From NCBI RefSeq assembly GCF_003343245.1, contig NZ_CP024901.1:1054001-1118000 (forward strand): 64,000 nucleotides of DNA, read 5' to 3'. Positions 36,773 through 45,699 of the stretch are shown here, in pieces. The notes under the pieces are model-generated. The model ran no database searches. It had not been told where the DNA came from and saw nothing but the letters and a program-made list of their open reading frames with translations. Position numbers and translations under genes: made by a program. Position 1 is the stretch's first letter, and the number at the start of each line of letters is the position of its first letter. Source of the stretch: Photorhabdus laumondii subsp. laumondii (lineage in GTDB: Bacteria; Pseudomonadota; Gammaproteobacteria; Enterobacterales; Enterobacteriaceae).

Positions 36773-36944
36773 TGCTTGTATTGCTATCCTGCCGAGGCGA
36801 GTCGCGTGATTTACGTGGCTTTTAACGGCAACAATGTGTCAACGTAGAGACAAATGTGTTCCACTAATTCATGCTGTTTCCACGTTGTATTTCGTTTAAC
36901 TGTTTGGTAGCTCTTTGTCGTTATTAACGAACGAATCCGTAGCA

Positions 36945-37013
36945 CTATGTTATGTAGCGCTATGTTATGTAGTGCTATTTTTATAGTGCTATTTTTATAT
37001 AGTGCTATTTGGT
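36945..37013. repeat. Short direct repeats around the MarR 3' end
   Basis: Repeats of the type AGTGCTATTTTTAT and AGCGCTATGTTATGT occur several times in tandem. They reach into the last codons of the MarR gene, supplying its C-terminal NSTI and stop. Confidence 0.65.
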
Positions 37014-37468
37014 ACTGGTGACTCTTCCAGCTTCGTCTCCAGGCTTATCAAGGTGTTTAATGTCACTTTTAGCTCGTTAGGATCCGTGGATTGCACCAGT
37101 GATCCGACCCACTCAGCTTCCAGCGATATCGCCGCATCAAAAGTACGCCGACCAAGCTCGGTCAGTTGATAGAGTGGTGAGCGTTCATGCCGAGGGTTCG
37201 TGATGGTTTTCACCATCCCTGAGCTCAGCCCGAGATTCAATTGCTTTTGCACTCCTTGGCGTGTGATACCCATTGCGGCGGCAATCTGAGGCGTGGTAAG
37301 TGGATGTGGTGCGTGCGCAATCGCACCAAGTACTTGCCATCTCGCACTCGTGATTCCCAACGGGGCAACGAGCTGATCCCCTTTAGAGAGCAGTAGGGCG
37401 TTGAGCCGAAATACCGCCAATGTGATCTCAGTGAATACCTCGAACGCCGAAGTTTTCTCGGTTGACAC
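36995..37468 (-). CDS. MarR-family transcription regulator
   Basis: A 157-residue winged-helix regulator. The DNA-binding part reads ITSARWQVLGAIAHAPHPLT, TPQIAAAMGITRQGVQKQLN and the wing ITNPRHERSPLYQLTELGRR. Starts with GTG after GGAAG. MarR proteins usually sense phenolic ligands and repress nearby exporters or redox enzymes; the ABM gene downstream is a likely target. Its C-terminus is built from a short tandem repeat. Confidence 0.85.
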   Translation of the reverse strand: MSTEKTSAFEVFTEITLAVFRLNALLLSKGDQLVAPLGITSARWQVLGAIAHAPHPLTTPQIAAAMGITRQGVQKQLNLGLSSGMVKTITNPRHERSPLYQLTELGRRTFDAAISLEAEWVGSLVQSTDPNELKVTLNTLISLETKLEESPVPNSTI

Positions 37469-37765
37469 GATTTACTTCCTTTTCCTTAAGTACATCAAAA
37501 AACGACAACCAGTTTCCACTTTTCGGGGTTAAATGTCAATATTTCAACAAGTGATGTAGGGAAATTAATGTGTCACATGTGATTTGTGACAGATTTTGCC
37601 TTACTGATGAAGACGAGCTTTAGCCTTTATTTGTAGCAAGGCGGTCATTGAGCGGGTGGACTGTTGGTAGCTGACGGTGAAGGTGGCTGTAGTTGCTTAC
37701 AGGCATCTTTAATATGCTGAGTTTCTATAGCCACGGTTGTGATAAGGAGATAATCGTTATTCGAA

Positions 37766-38359
37766 TCAGTTGCCTGGAATAGCTGCCATTGCGGGTTCAA
37801 TCAAGCGCCTAAGTCGTTCACGAGGTACGCCGTCACGAGCTTGGAATGAAATAGTTTGGGTCAAACCAAGGAAATACGACGCCAACACATCCACGTTTGT
37901 ATTGGGTGGGAGATCACCGTCGGTGATTCCTTGCTCCAGGCGAACACGGATCATATCTAGGGTTTTGGTACGTGCATCCCTGAGATAAGCCCATACTTCT
38001 TTGTTTTCCGTTAGATTGTTCACAACACCCAAGACAAGCAGGCATCCTCCAGCTTGATGAGAAGAGGCGATATTGATGGTACTCTCCAGCATCGCGCGCA
38101 ACCCTGAGCGTGCTGTTTTTGCTTCATTGAGTGCTTGCATTGACTGGACACCGATCGTCTTAATGTAGAGGTCGACTGCTTTGCAGAAGGCGTTCTTTTT
38201 ACTTCCGAAGGCTGCATAAAAACTCGGTGGATTGATGTCCATAGCCGCGGTGAGATCGACTAACTGTGTACCTTCATATCCTTTTGACCAAAATACTTCC
38301 ATCGCACGTTTGAGTGCGATGTCCCGGTCGAAATTGGGGGGTCTCCCTCGTCGAGACAT
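37766..38359 (-). CDS. TetR-family transcription regulator
   Basis: A 197-residue repressor. The helix-turn-helix is near the start: RAMEVFWSKGYEGTQLVDLT, then INPPSFYAAFGSKKNAF. The rest is the ligand-binding helical domain, ending LIEPAMAAIPGN. It is divergent from the decayed oxidase-cupin-SDR series, which was probably its target. An upstream ATGAGGAAATTGC gives a fair ribosome site. Confidence 0.87.
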   Translation of the reverse strand: MSRRGRPPNFDRDIALKRAMEVFWSKGYEGTQLVDLTAAMDINPPSFYAAFGSKKNAFCKAVDLYIKTIGVQSMQALNEAKTARSGLRAMLESTINIASSHQAGGCLLVLGVVNNLTENKEVWAYLRDARTKTLDMIRVRLEQGITDGDLPPNTNVDVLASYFLGLTQTISFQARDGVPRERLRRLIEPAMAAIPGN

Positions 38360-38560
38360 GCAATTTCCTCATATAAGCTTCTATATTTTGTAGTCAATAT
38401 AACATAAAGATCTTGATCAATTTTGGCAAGCGCGATAGATTTTTGTAGTAGGTTTTATAAAAATACGCTCAAGCGAGAAGATTCTGACTTTGAAGGTTCC
38501 ACATCCTTCATCAAGACTAGATCCACAGAGCTGTAAGGTGCTGTTGGGGCCTTTATTACA

Positions 38561-39310
38561 GTGACAGCATCATCTGTATGCTGGCGGAATGTTAGCCAAT
38601 TTAGGCAGCGTGACATTCGTGCTGTAATTCGTCCTGGAACGATCGAGGAAGTTCAGGAGATCGTTAGGATCTTTAATCGCTTCAAGACTCATGCTGGACT
38701 GCACGCTATTAGCACGGGGCGCAACTGGGGATTGGGATCAGCACAACCGGCAACCGACGGTGTGGTCACGATAGATCTTCAACGTTTAAATGTGCTTCGT
38801 GAGATCGATTGCTCATCAGGGTGGGCGGTGATTGAATCCGGCCTCACACAGATAGAACTTGCACGTTTTTTGGTCGGTACTGATCGGATGCTGAATGTTA
38901 CGGCATCCTCTGGCCACACTAGCGTGGTTGGAAATGCACTTGATCGTGGTGTTGGTCTGCGTCGTCAGCGGATTGATGATCTCGCCGGGCTGGAGGTTGT
39001 GTTACCGGATGGTGAAGTAGTCAAAGTGGGGTGGTGGCCGGATGAATCCAGGAAAACTGCCGTCAATCCGTATGGGCTTGGACCTGCTTTATTGCATCTG
39101 TTCACACAGTCGAATCTTGGGATTGTGACTGCGGCTGTCATCAAACTGCTCCCACGGCCAGAGAGGCAGTGTATTCTGAGATTGACTTTTCCTCGGGAGA
39201 ACCTTCAAGCAGCGATTGCAGAATTGCGGCGGTGGGTAGCTCAAGAGCTTGTCTCTGGTGTTCTCAAAATTTATGACACCATTTCCACTGAGTCGTATGG
39301 TGGTCGGTGT
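38561..39310 (+). pseudogene. FAD-linked oxidase fragment (N-terminal FAD domain)
   Basis: About 250 codons of a BBE/FAD_binding_4 type oxidase. Seen: AVIRPGTIEEVQEIVRIFNR, TGRNWGLGSAQPA, SGWAVIESGLTQIELARFL and NPYGLGPALLHLFTQSNLGI. The usual substrate-binding half is missing; the frame joins near 39300 to unrelated formyltransferase sequence in another frame. GVGLRRQRIDD replaces the usual GVG-x-x-x-H-x-x-D stretch, so the flavin part may also be damaged. Confidence 0.75.
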
Positions 39311-39731
39311 ACCACAAGATCTCAGTAAACGTACTTACTATGGTCGCCCGCAAGAGCAAGACTACCTGCTCGACTTCAACTTAGATGCGAAGACATTACA
39401 GCGTCATATCCGGGCAGGATATCGTCATCCTGGAGCGCACTTCTTCCTCCCCGATGGTACCAAGGTGGTTGTTTTGTCTGCAATAGTGCCCCATGGCGTA
39501 GATATAGGCGTCCCTAATTTGCCTGGATGTATTGTTCAAACCGCGTCAGGCATTTTCATTGCGACGGCTGATGAGTGGCTGCAATTACTCACAGTTGAAG
39601 TGAATGGTGTCGAGAGTCCCGCCGTGCCTAATACTATACCCGAGATTTTCAGACTGGCCCGTCAGATGACTATCAGAGATGAAATAGCGTCCAATACACA
39701 AGACCAAATGGCTTGTGTTACCGATTTCTAG
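39297..39731 (+). pseudogene. Formyltransferase C-terminal domain fragment
   Basis: SKRTYYGRPQEQDYLLDFNL, then IRAGYRHPGAHFFLPDGTKV is the C-terminal domain of methionyl-tRNA/sugar formyltransferases. The catalytic N-terminal domain is absent. It is fused out of frame to the oxidase fragment, so no working enzyme results. Confidence 0.7.
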
Positions 39732-39739
39732 CGAGAGAG

Positions 39740-40102
39740 ATGATGATGAGTACGACTGTGGAGAACCAACCATTGCAGGTTGTAGAAGATGTAAGGCACA
39801 CCTATTTGTCGGCTGGGAGTGGCCCCAAGGTTTGGATGAGTGGCGATGAGTATCACATTTTGCTCGATGCAAAGAGCAGTGGAGGCATGATGACACTGCT
39901 GGATGCTCTAGTGCCGCTGACAAGCGGCCCTCCCATACATACCCATAAGGATGTTGATGAGCTGTTTTTCGTACTAGATGGTGAATTGGAAATTATGGCC
40001 GATGGTGTGTTGCATCAAGTCACGGCGGGGGGCGCGTATTTGTCAAACGGGGCATCCCACACGCTTTCATCAACCGTACCCGCGACCCTGTGCGCATGTT
40101 GA
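39740..40102 (+). pseudogene. Cupin protein, frameshifted C-terminus
   Basis: A cupin with metal-site motif PPIHTHKDVDELFFVLDGEL and GGAYLSNGASH. After GASH the frame goes to TLSSTVPATLCAC and stops. In the neighbouring frame the expected sequence AFINRTRDPVRMLIIGA continues, so a frameshift lies near 40060-40065. The second half then runs into an MFS fragment. The protein may fold in part, but is probably decayed. Confidence 0.7.
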
Positions 40103-40107
40103 TCATC

Positions 40108-40227
40108 GGCGCTACCTTTGCTGCATTCACTTACTTCACACCCATTCTTAAAGATATTACGGGTTACAGTGATCGGGCAGTAGCGAGTTTATTGTTTATC
40201 TATGGGGCCGCTACTGTGATCGGCAAT
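40108..40227 (+). pseudogene. MFS transporter fragment
   Basis: About 38 codons, in the frame following the shifted cupin end: ATFAAFTYFTPILKDITGYS, then LLFIYGAATVIGN. This is the sixth-to-eighth-helix type region of an MFS exporter. Both ends are missing, and it fuses directly to an SDR fragment. Confidence 0.6.
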
Positions 40228-40483
40228 GACAGGTTTGACGAAAGGACTGGCGCGTGATCTTGGCGGAAAGGGTGTCACGGTGAACCAGATTTCTCCAGGC
40301 CCTATTGATACGGACATGAACCCTGTCAATGGTTCTAATGCTGATTTCTGGCGCAGACTTACTGTCCCTGGCTGGTATGGCTCAACAACTGATATTGCAG
40401 CCGTCGTGAGCTTTTTGGCAAGTAAGGAGGCTGATTTTGTCACTGGTGCGGATATTGCGGTGGATGGTGGAACAAATATTTGA
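40226..40483 (+). pseudogene. Short-chain dehydrogenase (SDR) C-terminal fragment
   Basis: The 85 codons cover only the C-terminal third of a classical SDR: LTKGLARDLGGKGVTVNQIS, PGPIDTDMNP and FVTGADIAVDGGTNI. The NAD(P)-binding Rossmann start and the Y-x-x-x-K site are gone. Confidence 0.8.
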
Positions 40484-40547
40484 TTTCTGGATTGGAATCA
40501 TAGTACCACCTGTTCATTTTAGGCGGCTATGGGCGTGTAATAGCTTA

Positions 40548-40674
40548 TATACCCTATGGATTTCAAGATGGATCGCGACGGCAAGGGAGCGAACCCCCGG
40601 GAGCATAGATAACGATGTGACCGGGGTGAGTGAGTGCAGCCAACAAAGAGGCAACTTGAAAGATAACGGGTATA
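40548..40674. repeat. ERIC element, 127 bp
   Basis: Full copy 65 bases after the SDR fragment, marking the boundary to the core epd locus. Confidence 0.9.
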
Positions 40675-40977
40675 GCCGTCTTCAATACACTTATGTTTGA
40701 GTTGAGCGCCAATCTTTGAATGTTCTTTTTAAATAACCCAGAATAAATAGGTCATTATTTTGTAATCTTTCATTTTATGAGTTGGTCACTTTTTACTATT
40801 GCTATCAATTTCCTTTTCCCGTAATCTCATTATTTATAGCTGAATCGTTTCATTTTGTTATCTGACGCGGTTTTCTGCGCGCAGTTTTGGCAATTTTGTG
40901 ATAAGCAGTCAGTACATCAGTGATTGAGTCGGTTATTCTAAGCGGTTGCGTGGTAATAACTATATTCAGGGAGTAAC
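40675..40977. other. Upstream region of epd
   Basis: About 300 bases, AT-rich at first, with no gene. Expected to hold the epd promoter; boxes not assigned with confidence. AGGGAG ends it as ribosome site. Confidence 0.5.
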
Positions 40978-41997
40978 ATGACAATTAAGGTGGCAATAAA
41001 CGGTTTCGGCAGAATAGGGCGTAGTATTTTACGTGCTCTTTATGAGTCTGGGCGTCGGGCTGAAATTGCGGTTATTGCTGTTAATGAGCTGGCAGATGCC
41101 GAAGGAATTGCTCACTTGCTGAAATATGACTCTAGTCACGGCCGTTTTGCTTGGGATGTGCGTCTGAATAATGATGTGTTGCAGGTTGGTGATGATAATA
41201 TTCGTTTGTTTCATCAATCTGATATATCGATGCTGCCTTGGCAAGAACTGGGGATTGATATTGTTCTTGATTGCAGTGGGATTTATGGCAGCAGAGCCGA
41301 TGGTGAGGCACATCTTGCCAGTGGTGCCAAAAAAGTGCTGTTTGCTCATCCGGGGGGGAATGATTTAGATGCGACTGTGGTTTATGGTGTGAATCAGCAT
41401 TTACTGACAGCAGAGGATCGCATTGTGTCCAATGCTTCCTGTACTACTAATTGCATTATTCCCATCATTAAATTATTGGATGATCAATTTGAGATTGAAT
41501 CGGGTACAGTGACAACCATTCATGCTTCAATGAATGACCAACCGGTGATTGATGCTTATCACAAAGATTTACGGCGTACTCGGGCTGCTAGTCAGTCTAT
41601 CATTCCGGTGGATACTAAGCTGGCCGCAGGGATAACCCGGATTTTTCCAAAGTTCTGTGACCGTTTTGAAGCTATCTCCGTGCGTGTACCAACGATTAAC
41701 GTTACAGCTATCGATTTAAGTGTTACGGTAAAATCTTCAGTAACTGTTAATAAAATCAACGAATTAATGCAAAAATCAGCAGCTACTTCATTTCGTGGTA
41801 TAGTTGACTATACCGAATTGCCGTTAGTTTCAACGGATTTTAACCACGATCCCCACAGCGCGATTGTTGATGGCACACAAACGCGAGTCAGTGGGCAACA
41901 TCTGATTAAGACATTAGTCTGGTGTGATAATGAGTGGGGATTTGCTAACCGAATGTTGGATACAACGTTAGCAATGGCTGCTATGGGTTTCAAATGA
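40978..41997 (+). CDS. epd: D-erythrose-4-phosphate dehydrogenase
   Basis: A 339-residue GAPDH-family enzyme that oxidises erythrose-4-phosphate for pyridoxal phosphate synthesis. It has the NAD-binding start [19 protein letters not shown] and the catalytic cysteine motif [12 protein letters not shown]. Same length as E. coli Epd and the same position before pgk and fbaA. This context and its [20 protein letters not shown] stretch favour Epd over GapA. Confidence 0.94.
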   Translation: MTIKVAINGFGRIGRSILRALYESGRRAEIAVIAVNELADAEGIAHLLKYDSSHGRFAWDVRLNNDVLQVGDDNIRLFHQSDISMLPWQELGIDIVLDCSGIYGSRADGEAHLASGAKKVLFAHPGGNDLDATVVYGVNQHLLTAEDRIVSNASCTTNCIIPIIKLLDDQFEIESGTVTTIHASMNDQPVIDAYHKDLRRTRAASQSIIPVDTKLAAGITRIFPKFCDRFEAISVRVPTINVTAIDLSVTVKSSVTVNKINELMQKSAATSFRGIVDYTELPLVSTDFNHDPHSAIVDGTQTRVSGQHLIKTLVWCDNEWGFANRMLDTTLAMAAMGFK

Positions 41998-42080
41998 TTT
42001 GTTGTTGATCGACGGTCCATATATAGATCCGCACACGGCGCAAGATTAAATAATTTAGAGAATCAATGAGAGGATTCACC

Positions 42081-43244
42081 ATGTCTGTAATTAAGATGAC
42101 CGATTTAGATCTGGCGGGTAAGCGTATTTTGATCCGCGCTGACCTGAACGTTCCGGTAAAAGATGGCAAAGTCACCTCTGATGCGCGTATCCGTGCTTCC
42201 TTACCGACCATTGAGGCAGCATTAAAACAGGGCGCTAAAGTGATGATCACTTCTCACCTTGGCCGCCCTACTGAAGGCGAATACAGTGAAGAATTCTCGC
42301 TGAAACCAGTAGTAGACTATCTAGAAGAGAAATTATCTTCCCCCGTTCGACTGGAAAAAGAGTATCTGGAAGGCGTGGATGTCGCGGAAGGTGAACTGGT
42401 TGTGCTGGAGAATGTTCGCTTTAATAAAGGTGAGAAGAAAGACGACGAAACCTTAGCCAAAAAATATGCTTCCCTGTGTGATATTTATGTCATGGATGCA
42501 TTCGGTACTGCTCATCGTGCACAAGCTTCTACTCACGGTGTGGCTAAGTTTGCTCCAGTGGCCTGTGCCGGTCCTTTGTTGTCCGCAGAGTTAGAGGCAT
42601 TGGGTAAAGCGTTAGATAATCCAGCCCGTCCAATGGTGGCTATCGTTGGGGGCTCTAAAGTTTCAACCAAGCTGACCGTTCTGGATACGCTGTCTAAAAT
42701 TGCTGACCAATTGATTGTCGGTGGTGGTATCGCGAATACCTTTGTTGCTGCGGAAGGCCATAATGTCGGTCGTTCTCTCTATGAAGACGACTTGCTCCCG
42801 GAAGCGAAGAAATTGCTGATAAGCTGTGATATTCCGGTGCCAACCGATGTTCGTGTGGCAACAGAATTCTCTGAAACAGCCGAAGCAATCTTGAAATCTA
42901 CCCACGATATTAAAGATGATGAGCAGATCCTCGATCTGGGGGATGAATCTGCTCAACGGCTGGCGGATATTCTGAAAAACGCCAAAACGATTCTATGGAA
43001 TGGCCCGGTTGGTGTATTTGAATTCCCTAATTTCCGTCAAGGAACTGAAATTGTCGCGCGCGCCATTGCTGATAGTGATGCCTTCTCTATCGCCGGTGGC
43101 GGCGATACGCTGGCAGCGATCGACTTGTTCGGTATTGCTGACAAAATTTCTTATATCTCTACGGGTGGTGGTGCTTTCCTTGAGTTCGTGGAAGGGAAAA
43201 AACTGCCTGCGGTTGTGATGTTGGAAGAACGTGCAAAACAGTAA
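42081..43244 (+). CDS. pgk: Phosphoglycerate kinase
   Basis: A 387-residue glycolytic kinase that converts 1,3-bisphosphoglycerate and ADP to 3-phosphoglycerate and ATP. Visible: [54 protein letters not shown], and [14 protein letters not shown] with [17 protein letters not shown] near the end. The ATG at MSVIKMTD has GAGAGG upstream and gives exactly the E. coli length. Lies 83 bases after epd, probably one operon. Confidence 0.97.
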   Translation: MSVIKMTDLDLAGKRILIRADLNVPVKDGKVTSDARIRASLPTIEAALKQGAKVMITSHLGRPTEGEYSEEFSLKPVVDYLEEKLSSPVRLEKEYLEGVDVAEGELVVLENVRFNKGEKKDDETLAKKYASLCDIYVMDAFGTAHRAQASTHGVAKFAPVACAGPLLSAELEALGKALDNPARPMVAIVGGSKVSTKLTVLDTLSKIADQLIVGGGIANTFVAAEGHNVGRSLYEDDLLPEAKKLLISCDIPVPTDVRVATEFSETAEAILKSTHDIKDDEQILDLGDESAQRLADILKNAKTILWNGPVGVFEFPNFRQGTEIVARAIADSDAFSIAGGGDTLAAIDLFGIADKISYISTGGGAFLEFVEGKKLPAVVMLEERAKQ

Positions 43245-43306
43245 TTAAGTCATGACGGGTAGCGGCTGATTGGCTGCCTGCCCGCTCTAAACAGGACCCA
43301 CGTAAC

Positions 43307-44383
43307 ATGTCTAAAATTTTTGATTTCGTAAAACCGGGTGTCATCACTGGTGATGATGTTCAAAAAGTGTTCGCTATAGCCAAAGAAAACAGCTTTGCTT
43401 TACCGGCGGTCAACTGTGTAGGTACTGATTCAATCAATGCCGTGTTGGAAGCCGCTGCCAAAGTTCGTTCTCCCGTTATCATTCAGTTCTCTAACGGCGG
43501 TGCTGCTTTTATTGCCGGTAAAGGTTTGAAAGCTGAAGGTCAACAAACGGCTATTCTGGGTTCAATTTCTGGTGCTCACCATGTTCATCAGATGGCTGAA
43601 CATTATGGTGTTCCTGTGATCCTGCATACTGACCACTGCGCACGTAAATTGCTGCCGTGGATTGATGGCCTGTTAGATGCAGGTGAAAAGCATTACGCAG
43701 CGACGGGTAAACCCCTATTCTCTTCTCACATGATTGATCTGTCAGAAGAGTCTCTGGAAGAGAATATTGAGATTTGCAGCCAATATCTGGCTCGTATGGC
43801 AAAAATCGATATGACGCTGGAAATCGAGTTGGGTTGTACTGGTGGGGAAGAAGATGGGGTTGATAACAGCCATATGGATAGCTCTGCTCTGTACACTCAA
43901 CCGGAAGATGTTGCTTATGCTTATGAGAAACTGAACGCTATCAGCCCACGTTTCACTATTGCGGCTTCTTTCGGTAACGTTCATGGTGTTTATAAGCCGG
44001 GTAACGTTAAACTGACGCCAAAAATTTTGCGTAACTCTCAAGACTATGTTTCTGAGAAATTCAATCTGCCACATAACAGCCTGGATTTTGTTTTCCACGG
44101 CGGTTCTGGTTCTACTGCGGAAGAGATCAAAGAAGCGGTCAGCTACGGCGTCGTTAAAATGAATATCGACACTGACACCCAATGGGCGACTTGGGAAGGT
44201 ATTCTCAACTACTACCAAAAGAACGAAGGCTATCTGCAAGGTCAACTAGGTAATCCAGAAGGCGCAGATAAACCTAATAAGAAATTCTACGATCCACGGG
44301 TATGGCTGCGTGCCGGTCAGGTTTCTATGGCTGCCCGTCTGGAACAGGCATTCAAAGAATTGAACGCGATTGATGTATTGTAA
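43307..44383 (+). CDS. fbaA: Fructose-bisphosphate aldolase, class II
   Basis: A 358-residue zinc aldolase cleaving fructose-1,6-bisphosphate to glyceraldehyde-3-phosphate and dihydroxyacetone phosphate. Zinc and catalytic motifs: VILHTDHCARKLLPW, IELGCTGGEEDGVDNS, SFGNVHGVYKPGN and DFVFHGGSGSTAEEI. E. coli FbaA has 359 residues. Third gene of the epd-pgk-fbaA group, with a strong terminator after it. Confidence 0.97.
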   Translation: MSKIFDFVKPGVITGDDVQKVFAIAKENSFALPAVNCVGTDSINAVLEAAAKVRSPVIIQFSNGGAAFIAGKGLKAEGQQTAILGSISGAHHVHQMAEHYGVPVILHTDHCARKLLPWIDGLLDAGEKHYAATGKPLFSSHMIDLSEESLEENIEICSQYLARMAKIDMTLEIELGCTGGEEDGVDNSHMDSSALYTQPEDVAYAYEKLNAISPRFTIAASFGNVHGVYKPGNVKLTPKILRNSQDYVSEKFNLPHNSLDFVFHGGSGSTAEEIKEAVSYGVVKMNIDTDTQWATWEGILNYYQKNEGYLQGQLGNPEGADKPNKKFYDPRVWLRAGQVSMAARLEQAFKELNAIDVL

Positions 44384-44393
44384 TTAGTGAAAG

Positions 44394-44425
44394 CGTTCCC
44401 TCTGAATTTTCATTCAGAGGGAACG
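44394..44425 (+). terminator. fbaA terminator hairpin
   Basis: Perfect 14-bp arms CGTTCCCTCTGAAT and ATTCAGAGGGAACG with loop TTTC, 11 bases after the stop. It may also terminate the converging toxin-antitoxin operon. Confidence 0.8.
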
Positions 44426-44450
44426 TTAGCCGCATTCAGTAAATGAGATG

Positions 44451-44963
44451 TTACATCGCATCTACTCTTTTTATCATTTCCATTGCAACAGCCATAGACA
44501 TGAACAGTTTGCTCTTTGTCTGAGGAAACTCCTCAAACCCTACGTTCATATACAGTTTTTTGGCTATGTCGTTCTTCGCATCGACGATAATCATCGGGGT
44601 AGGAATAGATTTTGACGACTCTATAGCTTTTCGAATTGCATCTATAAGCAATATTTCACCAAACCCTTGGCGTTGAAATGACTTACTTATAGCTAGGCGA
44701 CCAATAAGTGCGCAATGTAGTGTAGAAGGGGACTTTTTCGATATTTTCTCTGGTAGTTCGTCTAGCTCTACCGTGCATAGTGCTAGGGAATAGTATCCCT
44801 TTATTTGAGATCCATTTTGACTACTTGTAAGGACGAATGTTCTTGATAAGTCCTTTTTATCATGTTGTCCCGATACTGCCTTCAAGTAGTTGTTTAGTGC
44901 GGGTTCACCACAGTTAAAATTATTTCTATCGTGTTTGTTTTTATCTAGACGTTCTATCTTCAT
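44451..44963 (-). CDS. GNAT-family acetyltransferase toxin (TacT/AtaT type)
   Basis: A 170-residue GNAT protein. Opening: IERLDKNKHDRNNFNCGEPA, then LNNYLKAVSGQHDKKDLSRT, typical of tRNA-acetylating toxins. Acetyl-CoA motif: LAISKSFQRQGFGEILLIDA; conserved tyrosine in AKKLYMNVGFEEFP. These toxins acetylate aminoacyl-tRNA and stop translation. The start overlaps the antitoxin end by 23 bases. Confidence 0.88.
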   Translation of the reverse strand: MKIERLDKNKHDRNNFNCGEPALNNYLKAVSGQHDKKDLSRTFVLTSSQNGSQIKGYYSLALCTVELDELPEKISKKSPSTLHCALIGRLAISKSFQRQGFGEILLIDAIRKAIESSKSIPTPMIIVDAKNDIAKKLYMNVGFEEFPQTKSKLFMSMAVAMEMIKRVDAM

Positions 44964-45237
44964 TTTTTATTGTTTCTTTATGTCTACGAGCAGCACGAAG
45001 GAAACGTTCGTTTACTTTGATTGGTTTTTCCAATGCATGAACAAATGCCAATGCATCTTCTTGACACAATTGAATACGCATATTTTGTTCAATGAGTCTT
45101 TTTGCCTCTGCTACAGCAGCATTGGCAATAAAGCTATTCAAACTTGCATACCCTGATAGTGATAACGCCCTTTCAAGTAGCTCTTTGGTCTCTGAACTCA
45201 CCCTTGTGGTGATTCTTTCATTTGCTAATGTGGTCAT
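44941..45237 (-). CDS. DUF1778 antitoxin (TacA type)
   Basis: A 98-residue ribbon-helix-helix antitoxin: N-terminal NERITTRVSSETKELLERAL and NSFIANAAVAEAKRLIEQ, with a C-terminal tail (KPIKVNERFLRAARRHKETI) that binds the acetyltransferase. Comes first in the operon as usual for this type. AGGAG precedes the start. A 13-bp palindrome just upstream is the likely operator. Confidence 0.9.
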   Translation of the reverse strand: MTTLANERITTRVSSETKELLERALSLSGYASLNSFIANAAVAEAKRLIEQNMRIQLCQEDALAFVHALEKPIKVNERFLRAARRHKETIKNEDRTSR

Positions 45238-45250
45238 AAGCCTTACTCCT

Positions 45251-45263
45251 ACCGCATTGCGGT
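45251..45263 (-). promoter_or_regulatory. Palindrome before antitoxin, likely operator
   Basis: ACCGCATTGCGGT (5-bp arms, 3-base centre), 13 bases upstream of the antitoxin start. Fits autoregulation by the ribbon-helix-helix antitoxin. Confidence 0.5.
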
Positions 45264-45517
45264 TATTAGTTCTTTAGTTCACTATAGATATCCACTACTC
45301 GTTTGCATTATTTATTTGGAGCTAGCGGAACATATTGGTTTAGTGAAATGCTAAGTTTGCTTCATTGACTAGTTTAAGATTTTTTTTTAACAAAATTCAA
45401 CATGTGTGCCAAAATGACGCCATAATTGTGAGACTAAACAAACCATAGTCAGATAGAACAAAAATCATCAAAATTCGGGCGCAAGTGAATCCGAGTATGC
45501 AGAGTTGTTAGCAAAAA

Positions 45518-45542
45518 CCGCCGTAAACCCTCTTTACGGCGG
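45518..45542. other. Strong hairpin 1 of a tandem pair
   Basis: Arms CCGCCGTAAA and TTTACGGCGG with a 5-base loop, in the region between the toxin-antitoxin promoter and the tccC 3' end. Confidence 0.6.
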
Positions 45543-45560
45543 GAAGCAGTCACCTGAGTT

Positions 45561-45586
45561 GTACTAGCTCTAGTCTGAGCTAGTAC
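45561..45586 (-). terminator. Strong hairpin 2, possible tccC terminator
   Basis: Perfect arms GTACTAGCTC and GAGCTAGTAC with a 6-base loop. It lies beyond the tccC stop, separated from it by a short ERIC copy; no T-run. Confidence 0.5.
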
Positions 45587-45608
45587 AGTTAGCTTCTATT
45601 TAAAGTTC

Positions 45609-45689
45609 TATACCCGTCATCTTTCAAGTTGCTTCTTTGTTGGCTGCACTCCCTTGCCGCCGCGATGCATCTTGAAATCCATAGGGTAT
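45609..45689. repeat. ERIC element with internal deletion, 81 bp
   Basis: Both ends match the full copies, but about 46 central bases (the CTCACCCCGG to GGGGATTCG section) are missing between CTGCACT and CCCTTGCC. Lies 10 bases after the tccC stop. Confidence 0.85.
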
Positions 45690-45699
45690 GTGACCAAAT

